Assembly (NCBI GenBank): GCA_008016945.1
Contig: SSGN01000116.1
Span: 1 to 36,773, forward strand
Length of the DNA stretch: 36,773 bases
Direction of reading: 5' to 3'
Origin: Flavobacteriales bacterium
Lineage (GTDB): Bacteria > Bacteroidota > Bacteroidia > Flavobacteriales > PHOS-HE28
Part shown: piece after piece, positions 15,763 through 23,783 of the stretch
Numbering within the stretch: the first letter of the stretch is position 1
How the letters are laid out: the number at the start of each line of letters is the position of its first letter
Made by a program: the position numbers and the translations under genes
Notes under the pieces: model-generated
Databases searched by the model: none
Told to the model about the DNA's origin: nothing
What the model saw: only the letters and a program-made list of their open reading frames with translations

Positions 15763-15920
15763 AATACCAGTTGGACATTCCATAGCGGCCGAAGATGCGC
15801 TACTGATCTTCCACAGGCCGATACGAGGGACCAGTTGCATAGCGGGGCCTGCGGAATAGGTCTCTCGGAGAAGGCATGGGAAAAAAGAGCAAGTGGATCG
15901 GCTGAAATGGGATGTCCAAA
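15763..15920. repeat. Facing copies of an intergenic motif upstream of porG
   Basis: CCAGTTGGACATTCC at 15764-15778 (+) and CCATTTGGACATCCC at 15920-15906 (-) are identical at 13 of 15 positions and face each other across 127 bp. A partial direct copy, ACCAGTTG followed by CATAGCGGGGCC, occurs at 15827-15846; the first copy has ACCAGTTG and CATAGCGGCC separated by seven extra bases. Close relatives occur upstream of the adhesin at 35771-35813. Function unknown. Confidence 0.6.
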
Positions 15921-15972
15921 TGGCATAAAGTAATGGGCACCACACTACCTCTACCCCTACCGCCCCCTGGAT

Positions 15973-15980
15973 TACCTTCG
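15973..15980 (+). promoter_or_regulatory. Candidate -7 element of porG
   Basis: TACCTTCG, the same octamer found before the nfu gene, lies 54 nt upstream of the porG ATG. It matches TAnnTTTG with one change. No -33 TTTG is apparent. If used, it would start a transcription unit porG-uppS-bamA separate from nadK. Confidence 0.4.
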
Positions 15981-16034
15981 CGGCGCGCCAGCGCCTACGT
16001 ACCAAACCGCTGGCGGCCACGTTCCTACCCCCGA

Positions 16035-16883
16035 ATGAGTCGCCTGATCCCCCTCTTTCTCGCCCTCCTCGGCCTGGTGAGCGCGCGTGCACAGGTGAGC
16101 GAGCTGGGCATCACCGGAGGAGCCACTTACTACATCGGCGACCTGAACCCCTACCGGCACTACCCCAAGGACACCAAGCTGGCCTATGGGGTACTGTACC
16201 GCTACAACTTCAGCGACCGCTATGCCCTGCGGCTACAAGCCCTCACCGGCACCTTGCAGGCCTACGACGAGCGCTCGAGCGACAGCCTGCAGTTGATGCG
16301 GAACCTACACTTCCGGACCCGCCTGTTGGAATTCTCCGGGTTGTTCGAGGTGAACTTCCGGAAATACCGAAGCAAGGATAAGGACAGCAAAAGATGGACA
16401 CCCTTCGTCTTTGCGGGCTTGGCCTATTTCAGAGCAGCACCCAAGGCCGAACTGAACGGCGAGTGGTACGACCTTCAACCACTGGGTACCGAAGGCCAGG
16501 GCACCACGGCCCGATCGGGATCGGACGTGTATGACGTGGACAACGTGTGCATCCCGTTCGGCGCCGGTTTCAAATGGAATGTGGGGCGGCTGGACTTCCA
16601 GGTGGAATGGGGGCTGCGGCGCACTTATACCGACTACATCGACGATGTGAGCGGCACCTACGTGGATCGCGACCAGCTGGCCTTGGAGAACGGCCCACTG
16701 GCCGCCACCCTGGCCGACAGGGGCGTACTGGCCCAGCAACCGGTGTACACCAACACGGGCCGCTCGCGCGGGGATAGCGATACCCGGGATTGGTACCAGT
16801 ACACGGGGCTGTCCATCACCTACGTCATATCCCGCTTCTCCGACTGCGAAGAGCAGTACAACTGGATGCGCAAGCGCCGCTGA
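16035..16883 (+). CDS. porG: T9SS component PorG (DUF6089 family)
   Basis: A 282-residue predicted outer-membrane beta-barrel. The ATG at 16035 begins a signal peptide (about 1-20, ending ARAQ); the upstream open frame is low-complexity and non-coding. The start of the mature protein (ELGITGGATYYIGDLNPY) and the barrel motifs (PFGAGFKWNVGRLDFQVEWGL, TYTDYIDDVSGTYVD) are those of DUF6089, the family of the type IX secretion protein PorG. Position directly upstream of uppS, bamA and ompH genes matches P. gingivalis porG and its flavobacterial counterparts. It presumably helps the outer-membrane part of T9SS export cargo such as the proteins at 6290, 7716 and 31108. The C-terminus carries basic residues (MRKRR). 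Confidence 0.85.
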   Translation: MSRLIPLFLALLGLVSARAQVSELGITGGATYYIGDLNPYRHYPKDTKLAYGVLYRYNFSDRYALRLQALTGTLQAYDERSSDSLQLMRNLHFRTRLLEFSGLFEVNFRKYRSKDKDSKRWTPFVFAGLAYFRAAPKAELNGEWYDLQPLGTEGQGTTARSGSDVYDVDNVCIPFGAGFKWNVGRLDFQVEWGLRRTYTDYIDDVSGTYVDRDQLALENGPLAATLADRGVLAQQPVYTNTGRSRGDSDTRDWYQYTGLSITYVISRFSDCEEQYNWMRKRR

Positions 16884-16915
16884 TCCACGCCAATTGGCGA
16901 ACTTCGCACCCCATT

Positions 16916-17686
<771 letters not shown>

Positions 17687-17688
17687 GA

Positions 17689-20217
17689 ATGCGCGCGCTC
17701 CTGACCACGTTCCTGCTCCTTACCGCCTTGACCATCACCGCGCAGGTGGGTGGCCAACCGGTGATGGACGCCGCCGTACCCCTGGAATACGAGATCGGCG
17801 GCATCACCGTGAGCGGCACCAAGTCCACCGACCCCAACGCGGTGAAGCTGTTCACCGGCCTGCAGGTGGGCGACAAGGTCACCGTGCCCGGAGAGCGCAT
17901 CAGCAAGGCCATCGCGAACCTATGGGAGCAGAAGCTCTTCAGCGACATCAGCATCGAAGCTGCGGAGATCCGGGGGCGGACCATCTTCCTGCACATCATC
18001 GTCGTGGAGAAGCCCCGCCTGTCGCGATTCAAATTCGAAGGAGTGACCAAGAGCGAAGGGGACAAGCTGCGCGACGAGATCCAGCTCGTACGTGGACAGC
18101 AGGTGAACGATGCCGTGGTGGCCAACACGCGCACCATGATCCGCAAGTATTTCGTGGACAAAGGCTTTCACAAGGCCACGGCCACCGTGATCGAACGCCC
18201 CGACACGTTGATGGACAACAGCGTGCTACTGATCCTGAAAGTGGACAAGGGACCGAAGGTGAAGATCAAGGACATCACCTTTAGCGGCAACGAGAACGTG
18301 CCGGACAGCCGGTTGCGGCGCGCCATGAAGAAGACCAAGCGCAAACGCTGGTATAACATCTTCGGCGGCAGCAAATACATAGCCAGCGACTACAAGGCGG
18401 ACAAGGGTGCGGTGATCGATGTGTACAACGAACGCGGCTACCGCAATGCGACCATCGTGAAGGACACGATGTATTTCGTGAAGGACAGCCGCCTGCGGTT
18501 GGACATCACGGTGGAAGAAGGAAACATGTTCCACTGGCGCAACGTGAGCATCACAGGGAACACCAAGCACACCACGGAAGAGTTGTTGGGGATCCTGAAC
18601 ATCAGCAAGGGCGACGTGTACAACAAGAAGCGCCTGGACAGCCGCCTGTACATGAACCCGAGCGGGCAGGACATCTCCTCGTTGTACATGGATGATGGTT
18701 ACCTGGGCTTCTATCCCGACCCGGTGGAGCTGCTGGTCGAAGGGGACAGCATCGACCTTGACCTTCGGATCCGCGAAGGGCGACAGTTCCGCATCCGCAG
18801 CATCCTGATCAAAGGGAACACGAAGACCAACGAGCACGTGGTACGCCGGGAGATCCGTACCAAGCCGGGCCAGCTCTTCAACCGCAGTGATGTGATGCGG
18901 ACCCAGCGCGAACTGAGCACGCTGGGTTACTTCAACCCGGAGAGCTTGGGCGTGAACCCGATCCAGGATCCGCGCACGGGCACGGTGGACCTGGAGTACA
19001 CCGTGGAGGAGAAGCCCAGCGACCGGTTGGAGTTGAGCGGTGGCTGTGGCGCCGGTCGGGTGGTGATGTCCCTTGGTGTCTCGTTCACCAACTTCAGCCT
19101 GCGCAACACCTTCAAGAAAGGCGCCTGGACGCCGCTTCCGGCGGGTGATGGCCAGACCTTGAACTTGCGCGCGCAGACCAACGGCCGATACTACCAGAGC
19201 TACAGCATGAGCTTCGTGGAGCCGTGGCTGGGCGGTCGAAAGCCCAACTCCTTGAGCTTCTCCGCGTACTACTCCGTGCAGTCCAACGGTGAACGGAACT
19301 TTGTGAACACCAGTGAAGGCAGGGTGCGCAACCCGAACCTCCAGCGCTTGGACATCATCGGCGCGACCCTCGGGATCGGCAAGCGCCTCACCTGGCCGGA
19401 TGACTACTTCATCCTGCGCCAGAACCTGAGCTACCAGAACTACGACCTGCGCAACTTCAGCAGTGGCAGCGTGGTATTCGATTTCGTGAACGGCAACAGC
19501 AACGTGCTGGCCTACCAGTTCCAGGTCTCACGCAATTCGGTGGACCAACCCTTCTTCGCCCGCACCGGTTCGGACATCACCTTCAGTGTGAAGGCCACGC
19601 CACCGTTCTCGCTCTGGATGGGTAATGGCCGCGACTATGCATCGCTGCCTGCGGAGCAGCGTTACCAATGGGCGGAGTTCCACAAGTGGAAATTCACCAC
19701 CCAGTGGTTCAACAAGCTCACGAACAGCAAGAGCGGCCATAACCTGGTGCTGATGGCGCGGGCGGGTTTCGGCTTCCTGGGCCGGTACAACGATGCCGTG
19801 GGCAACTCGCCGTTCGAGCGGTTCTACCTGGGTGGTGCCGCGCTCACGGGCTTCCAGCTGGACGGCCGTGAGGTGGTGGGCTTACGCGGGTACGATGACT
19901 TCAGCCTTTCGCCGAACACCGGGAACTTCGCCGTGGCCAAATACACCACCGAGCTGCGGTTCCCTGTTTCGTTGAACCCCTCGGCCACCATCTACACCCT
20001 GGCCTTCGCTCAGGCAGGCAACACCTGGAGCTCCTTCAACGAATTCAACCCCTTCAAGCTCTACCGATCGGCCGGTGTGGGCCTCCGCCTCTTCCTCCCG
20101 ATGTTCGGCCCCATGGGACTGGACTACGGCTGGCGTTTGGATGATGTTCCCGACCAACCCAACATGGCCCGCAGCCAGTTCCACTTCACGATCGGCATAG
20201 ATCTTGGCGAGCTGTGA
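17689..20217 (+). CDS. bamA: Outer-membrane protein assembly factor BamA
   Basis: The 842-residue core of the BAM complex that folds and inserts beta-barrel proteins into the outer membrane. The ATG at 17689, 2 bp after the uppS stop, begins a signal peptide (about 1-19, ending TAQ). About five POTRA domains follow (about 30-450; cores such as EIGGITVSGTKSTDPNAV, RLSRFKFEGVTKSEGDKL, VKIKDITFSGNENVPDS, WRNVSITGNTKHTTEELL and FRIRSILIKGNTKTNEHV). The barrel has FVEPWLGGRKPNS, typical of Bacteroidota BamA, and the VGLRGYDD lid-lock-like motif. The last residue is Leu (IDLGEL), not the more usual Phe. It is followed by three OmpH/Skp genes, as expected for an assembly cluster. Confidence 0.95.
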   Translation: MRALLTTFLLLTALTITAQVGGQPVMDAAVPLEYEIGGITVSGTKSTDPNAVKLFTGLQVGDKVTVPGERISKAIANLWEQKLFSDISIEAAEIRGRTIFLHIIVVEKPRLSRFKFEGVTKSEGDKLRDEIQLVRGQQVNDAVVANTRTMIRKYFVDKGFHKATATVIERPDTLMDNSVLLILKVDKGPKVKIKDITFSGNENVPDSRLRRAMKKTKRKRWYNIFGGSKYIASDYKADKGAVIDVYNERGYRNATIVKDTMYFVKDSRLRLDITVEEGNMFHWRNVSITGNTKHTTEELLGILNISKGDVYNKKRLDSRLYMNPSGQDISSLYMDDGYLGFYPDPVELLVEGDSIDLDLRIREGRQFRIRSILIKGNTKTNEHVVRREIRTKPGQLFNRSDVMRTQRELSTLGYFNPESLGVNPIQDPRTGTVDLEYTVEEKPSDRLELSGGCGAGRVVMSLGVSFTNFSLRNTFKKGAWTPLPAGDGQTLNLRAQTNGRYYQSYSMSFVEPWLGGRKPNSLSFSAYYSVQSNGERNFVNTSEGRVRNPNLQRLDIIGATLGIGKRLTWPDDYFILRQNLSYQNYDLRNFSSGSVVFDFVNGNSNVLAYQFQVSRNSVDQPFFARTGSDITFSVKATPPFSLWMGNGRDYASLPAEQRYQWAEFHKWKFTTQWFNKLTNSKSGHNLVLMARAGFGFLGRYNDAVGNSPFERFYLGGAALTGFQLDGREVVGLRGYDDFSLSPNTGNFAVAKYTTELRFPVSLNPSATIYTLAFAQAGNTWSSFNEFNPFKLYRSAGVGLRLFLPMFGPMGLDYGWRLDDVPDQPNMARSQFHFTIGIDLGEL

Positions 20218-20238
20218 CCGGCACCGTCCCGGATCGCC

Positions 20239-20246
20239 TATTTTCG
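20239..20246 (+). promoter_or_regulatory. Candidate -7 element of the first ompH gene
   Basis: TATTTTCG, identical to the element before the 2163 surface-protein gene, lies 11 nt upstream of the ATG at 20258 in the 40-bp bamA-ompH spacer. It would allow expression of the chaperone genes independent of bamA. No -33 match. Confidence 0.35.
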
Positions 20247-20257
20247 ACGGCTTCCGC

Positions 20258-20929
20258 ATGAAACGCACGACCCTCCTGACCCTCGCCCTGCTGGCCGCCT
20301 TCACCGCCGCGCAGGTGGCGAACGCCCAGCGCATCGCGTTCGTGAACACGCGTTACATCCTGGACCAGATGCCGGAGTACGCCTCGGCCCAGAAGGAGCT
20401 GGACCGGTTCTCCAAACAATGGCAGGACGAGATCGACGAGCGCTACCAGCAGATCAAACGCATGCGCGACGCCTACAACGCGGAGGCCATCCTGCTCACC
20501 GAGGAGATGAAACGCTCCCGGCTGGACGAGATCGACCGCCGCGAACGCGAAGCCCGCGACCTGCAGAAGAAGCGTTTTGGTCCGGAGGGCGACCTGTTCA
20601 AGAAACGCACCGAGCTGATCCAGCCCATCCAGGACCGGGTATACAACGCCGTGAAGGAAGTGGCCGGCCAGAGCTATGTAGCCGTTTTCGACCTGGGAGG
20701 CCAGGCGAGCAACCTGCTTTTCGCCAGTGAGAAATACGACAAGAGCGACAGCGTGCTGCGCAAGCTCGGGATCCGCCCGGGCAAGGAGAAGAGCGACAGC
20801 CCAGAAGACGAAGAGTTCGGCGAGCCACCCGCCGAGGAGAAACCCGACCCCTCCAAAGAGGGTGATCGGACCAAGCCGAACCAAGGAAACATGGATCGGG
20901 GTGGCAGTGACCAGCAGAAAACAAAATGA
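20258..20929 (+). CDS. OmpH/Skp-family periplasmic chaperone, paralogue 1
   Basis: A 223-residue Skp-like chaperone that would escort unfolded outer-membrane proteins to BamA. It has a signal peptide (about 1-23, ending NAQ), the family opening RIAFVNTRYILDQMPEY, a long coiled coil (about 45-125; KQWQDEIDERYQQIKRMRD onwards) and the closing VAVFDLGGQASNLLFAS strand. It is longer than the two following paralogues because of a charged, Pro-rich acidic tail of about 50 residues (EDEEFGEPPAEEKPDPSKEG). The ATG at 20258 is chosen because the frame upstream overlaps bamA and lacks a signal peptide. The stop overlaps the next ompH start by 4 bp. Confidence 0.88.
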   Translation: MKRTTLLTLALLAAFTAAQVANAQRIAFVNTRYILDQMPEYASAQKELDRFSKQWQDEIDERYQQIKRMRDAYNAEAILLTEEMKRSRLDEIDRREREARDLQKKRFGPEGDLFKKRTELIQPIQDRVYNAVKEVAGQSYVAVFDLGGQASNLLFASEKYDKSDSVLRKLGIRPGKEKSDSPEDEEFGEPPAEEKPDPSKEGDRTKPNQGNMDRGGSDQQKTK

Positions 20930-21441
20930 AGATGAAACAGTTCGTACTCGCCTGCGTGATCGCTCTTACCAGCGCCCCCGCAGCTGTTGCCCAAACCACC
21001 TTGAAACTCGGCCACATCGACCGTCAGCAACTGATGTTGATGCTCCCCGAGCGCAAGGATGCGGAGACCAAGATGCAGGCCTTCGCGAAAACGCTGGATG
21101 AGCGCCTGAAGGCCATGGGCGGCGAATACCAGGCGAAGGTGGCCGATGCGCAATCGCGTGCGGAGACCATGACCCAGACCGAGAAGGAGATCGCCTTGCG
21201 CGAGATCGGCGACCTGGAGCAACGGATCCAAGCCGCGCAGGAAAAAGCCCAAGAGGACCTGGCCAAGCAGGAAGAAGAGCTCTTGAAGCCGATGGTGGAC
21301 CGCACCAATGCAGCGATCGCCGATGTGGCCGCCGCCAACGGATACACCTATGTGTTCGACGTGAGCACCGGGGTCGTGCTCTACCATGCCAGCGGCGACG
21401 ACATCCTTCCCTTGGTGAAGACCAAGCTGGGTATTCAATGA
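20926..21441 (+). CDS. OmpH/Skp-family periplasmic chaperone, paralogue 2
   Basis: A 171-residue Skp-like chaperone with a signal peptide (about 1-22, ending AVAQ), the opening LKLGHIDRQQLMLMLPER, a central coiled coil (about 50-120) and the closing TYVFDVSTGVVLYHAS strand. It starts in a 4-bp ATGA overlap with paralogue 1, so translation is coupled. An ATG at 20932 is an alternative start. It is much closer to paralogue 3 (shared GHIDRxQL, LPER/MPER, DLEQRI and AQEKA blocks) than to paralogue 1, indicating a tandem duplication. Confidence 0.88.
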   Translation: MKMKQFVLACVIALTSAPAAVAQTTLKLGHIDRQQLMLMLPERKDAETKMQAFAKTLDERLKAMGGEYQAKVADAQSRAETMTQTEKEIALREIGDLEQRIQAAQEKAQEDLAKQEEELLKPMVDRTNAAIADVAAANGYTYVFDVSTGVVLYHASGDDILPLVKTKLGIQ

Positions 21442-21444
21442 TCC

Positions 21445-21966
21445 ATGGCTGAAGTCATGTGGACCTTGAACCGACACGTTCTCGCCCTCGCCACCTTGCT
21501 CCTGTGTGGGGTCGCCTATCCCCAGGGGCAAAAGGTCGGCCATATCGATCGCGGGCAGCTGATCCTGCAGATGCCCGAGCGTGCCGCCGCGGTGACCAAG
21601 ATGGAGGCATTCGCCAAGACGCAGGAGGCACGTTTGAAAGCCATGGCCGACGAATACAAGGCCAAGCGCGCCACGGCGGAGGCACCACCAACGGGGCTTT
21701 CGAAGACCGAGCGCGATGTGATGCTACGCGAACTGCAAGACCTGGAGCAACGGATCATGTCCGCCCAGGAAAAGGCCGAAGAGGACATGGCGAAGATGGA
21801 GCAAGAACTCCTCCTCCCGGTGGTGCAAAAGGCCAATGAGGCCATTCGCACCGTGGCCACCGAGCAGCAGTTCACCTATGTGATCGACAGCAGCGTTGGG
21901 CTACTTATGATCCACCACGGCACCGACCTGATGGCCGCGGTGAAAGCCAAACTGGGCATCAAGTAA
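21445..21966 (+). CDS. OmpH/Skp-family periplasmic chaperone, paralogue 3
   Basis: A 173-residue Skp-like chaperone. The signal peptide ends near AYPQ (about residue 27); an ATG at 21457 is an alternative start with a shorter n-region. It shares KVGHIDRGQLILQMPER, the DLEQRIMSAQEKAEEDM coiled coil and TYVIDSSVGLLMIH with paralogue 2, with an insertion around EAPPTGLS. It starts 3 bp after paralogue 2 and ends 12 bp before murI, in the same operon. Confidence 0.87.
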   Translation: MAEVMWTLNRHVLALATLLLCGVAYPQGQKVGHIDRGQLILQMPERAAAVTKMEAFAKTQEARLKAMADEYKAKRATAEAPPTGLSKTERDVMLRELQDLEQRIMSAQEKAEEDMAKMEQELLLPVVQKANEAIRTVATEQQFTYVIDSSVGLLMIHHGTDLMAAVKAKLGIK

Positions 21967-21978
21967 ATCGATGGCACG

Positions 21979-22803
21979 GTGAGCAGCGAACGACCGATCG
22001 GCATCTTCGATTCCGGTATCGGCGGGCTGTCGGTCACCTCCACCATTCGGCAGGCGCTTCCTACGGAGCGCCTGCTCTATTTCGGCGATGGGGCGCATGT
22101 GCCCTACGGCTCCCGTTCGTTGGAGGAGGTCCGGGAATTCAGCCTGGCGATCACCGACGCGCTGTTGGCCAAGGGGGCCAAAGTGATCGTGATCGCGTGC
22201 AACACGGCATCGGCCGCGGCCTTGCGCACACTGCGGGAACGGTACCCCGATGTACCCTTCATAGGCATGGAGCCGGCGGTGAAACCCGCCGTGGAACATA
22301 CGCGCACCGGCGTGGTGGGGGTGATCGCCACGGTGGCCACGTTCCAGAGCGAATTGTACGCCACCATCGTGGAGCGCTTCGCACAGGATGTGGAGGTGTT
22401 GCACCAGCCCTGCCCGGGATTGGTGAAGCAGATCGAGGGCGGCGAATTCGACACGGAAACCACCGAGATCATGCTGCGTGGTTGGCTGGAACCCTTGGTG
22501 GCCCGGAACATCGATGCCCTGGTGCTGGGCTGTACGCACTACCCCATCGTACGCCCGTTGATCGAGCGCATCGTAGGGCCGGAGGTCCGTGTGATCGACC
22601 CCGCCCCCGCCATCGCACGGCAGGTGCAACGCGTGTTGCAGCGTGATGACATCGCCGCACCGGAGGGATCGACCGGCGATCTGCTGTGCTACACCAGTGG
22701 CGATACACAGGTCTTCGCCGGCATGATGGCCCGCCTGGGCCTGGACCACGCGCCGGTTCGGCAAGCCGTGTGGCTGCTCAACGGCACCCTCAGCCTTCCT
22801 TGA
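21979..22803 (+). CDS. murI: Glutamate racemase
   Basis: Interconverts L- and D-glutamate to supply D-Glu for peptidoglycan, in the cytoplasm. The 274-residue length is typical. Catalytic residues are present: Asp11 and Ser12 in FDSGIGG, Cys74 in ACNTASA, Cys185 and His187 in GCTHYP; GDGAHVPYG is also conserved. The start codon is GTG at 21979; the ATG at 21971 is out of frame and stops after three codons. It closes the ompH cluster, the same position as in many Bacteroidota. Its last 14 bp overlap the convergent gene on the other strand. Confidence 0.95.
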   Translation: MSSERPIGIFDSGIGGLSVTSTIRQALPTERLLYFGDGAHVPYGSRSLEEVREFSLAITDALLAKGAKVIVIACNTASAAALRTLRERYPDVPFIGMEPAVKPAVEHTRTGVVGVIATVATFQSELYATIVERFAQDVEVLHQPCPGLVKQIEGGEFDTETTEIMLRGWLEPLVARNIDALVLGCTHYPIVRPLIERIVGPEVRVIDPAPAIARQVQRVLQRDDIAAPEGSTGDLLCYTSGDTQVFAGMMARLGLDHAPVRQAVWLLNGTLSLP

Positions 22804-23308
22804 ACCAGTCGGCGTAAATCAGGTAGTTGGCCGCGATACGCTCGATCTCGCCAGCGCTGAGGTCCTTGCTCACCGCACCGATGCGTTTGGCGGGCACACC
22901 CGCCATCAAGCTACCCGGCTCCACCACGGTGTTCTGCAACACCACGGCACCCGCCGCGATCACACTGCCCGTGCCGATCACGGCCTGATCCATGACGATG
23001 GCGCCCATACCGATGAGCACCTGATCATGCACCGTGCAACCGTGCACGATCGCATTATGGCCGATGCTGACATCGTTGCCGATGGTGAGGCCGCATTTCT
23101 GGTAGGTGGCGTGCAACACCGCACCATCCTGGATGTTCACCCGGTGGCCGATGCGTATGCTGTGCACATCGCCGCGCACCACGGCATTGTACCACACGCT
23201 GCAGTGGTCACCGGTCACCACATCACCGATGACCACGGCGGTCTCGGCCAGGAAACAGTGCTCACCGAAAGCAGGGGTGGCACCTCGTACACTACGGATC
23301 AAAGGCAT
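22790..23308 (-). CDS. Gamma-carbonic anhydrase-family hexapeptide protein
   Basis: A 172-residue left-handed beta-helix protein built from hexapeptide repeats (VVIGDVVTGD, IRIGHRVNIQDG, LTIGNDVSIGHN). The three zinc-ligand histidines of gamma-carbonic anhydrases are present at His66 (VLHAT), His84 and His89 (IGHNAIVHG), with the same 5-residue spacing as in Cam; Arg45 and Asp47 (VVRGD) and Asp61 are also conserved. Such trimers hydrate CO2 or act as non-catalytic relatives (YrdA/PaaY type); the assignment between these is open. Its 3' end overlaps murI by 14 bp in antisense. A strong hairpin separates it from the HMA gene upstream, so it needs its own promoter, which I could not pick out. 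Confidence 0.88.
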   Translation of the reverse strand: MPLIRSVRGATPAFGEHCFLAETAVVIGDVVTGDHCSVWYNAVVRGDVHSIRIGHRVNIQDGAVLHATYQKCGLTIGNDVSIGHNAIVHGCTVHDQVLIGMGAIVMDQAVIGTGSVIAAGAVVLQNTVVEPGSLMAGVPAKRIGAVSKDLSAGEIERIAANYLIYADWFKEG

Positions 23309-23336
23309 GCTCTGGGTGTTCGCTCAGGCCCGGTGG

Positions 23337-23372
23337 TCCGATGCCGGTGGCGCGTGCGCCACCGGCATCGGA
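23337..23372 (-). terminator. Strong hairpin after the metal operon
   Basis: A perfect 17-bp GC-rich stem (TCCGATGCCGGTGGCGC at 23337-23353 with 23356-23372) has a minimal GT centre, so in practice the loop is 4-6 nt. It begins 15 bp downstream of the HMA-protein stop on the minus strand and lies 28 bp upstream of the carbonic-anhydrase-like start. There is no U tract. Confidence 0.8.
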
Positions 23373-23387
23373 TCCCAAGGCGGTCAT

Positions 23388-23783
23388 TCATTCCACGGGT
23401 TTTCCGCATCCTTCCTTCTGGCAACACGCGGGAAGCTTCTTGAAGGCGGCCTCGTCACCGGGGATGTCATCGGCCATGTAGCCCAACTTGGAAACGGCCA
23501 AGCGCAGCTTCTCCGGCGAGGTCTTCCGGGGAACGTACTGCACATGGATCCGGCTCTGCGCAAGGTCCACGTGCACATGCTTCACCCCTTTCTCGTAGAT
23601 CAGGTTCTCTTCGATGGTCTTCTGGCACATGTCACATACGGTGCTGGTGGCGATCACCAGGTCCGCCAAGCCCTTCCCATTGGCCGCGACGGGTTCTTGT
23701 TGGGCCATGGCCCAGGTGGTGGACAGGAGGAACAGGAAAGGAAGAAAGATGCTCCCAGCGAGTTGGTATGATGCGCGGATCAT
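23388..23783 (-). CDS. Periplasmic heavy-metal-associated (HMA) domain protein
   Basis: A 131-residue exported protein. A signal peptide ends near WAMAQ (about residue 28) and is followed by an HMA fold with the metal-binding CxxC (Cys50-Cys53 in TSTVCDMCQKT), then VKHVHVDLAQSRIHVQYVP and LRLAVSKLGYMADDIP. A second Cys cluster (ACCQKEGCGKP) lies at the C-terminus. It resembles periplasmic MerP-like or copper-binding proteins. It overlaps the TonB receptor stop by 4 bp and is the last gene before a strong hairpin. Copper is the most likely metal by family context; mercury or zinc are alternatives. Confidence 0.85.
   Translation of the reverse strand: MIRASYQLAGSIFLPFLFLLSTTWAMAQQEPVAANGKGLADLVIATSTVCDMCQKTIEENLIYEKGVKHVHVDLAQSRIHVQYVPRKTSPEKLRLAVSKLGYMADDIPGDEAAFKKLPACCQKEGCGKPVE

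Larger units (their letters stand above)
15577..16034. other. 458-bp non-coding spacer between nadK and porG
   Basis: No convincing gene is present; open frames here have no family signature and unnatural codon use. The right end holds the porG -7 element. The middle (15763-15920) holds copies of a degenerate motif, described separately. Short GC-rich inverted repeats near 15640 and 15715 could act as a nadK terminator, but none has a U tract. A regulatory RNA cannot be excluded. Confidence 0.6.

Noticed and set aside
15580..15933. Plus-strand 117-residue open frame in the nadK-porG spacer
   Set aside because: No domain, no homologue recognised, non-native codon use and it spans the repeat motif; treated as non-coding.
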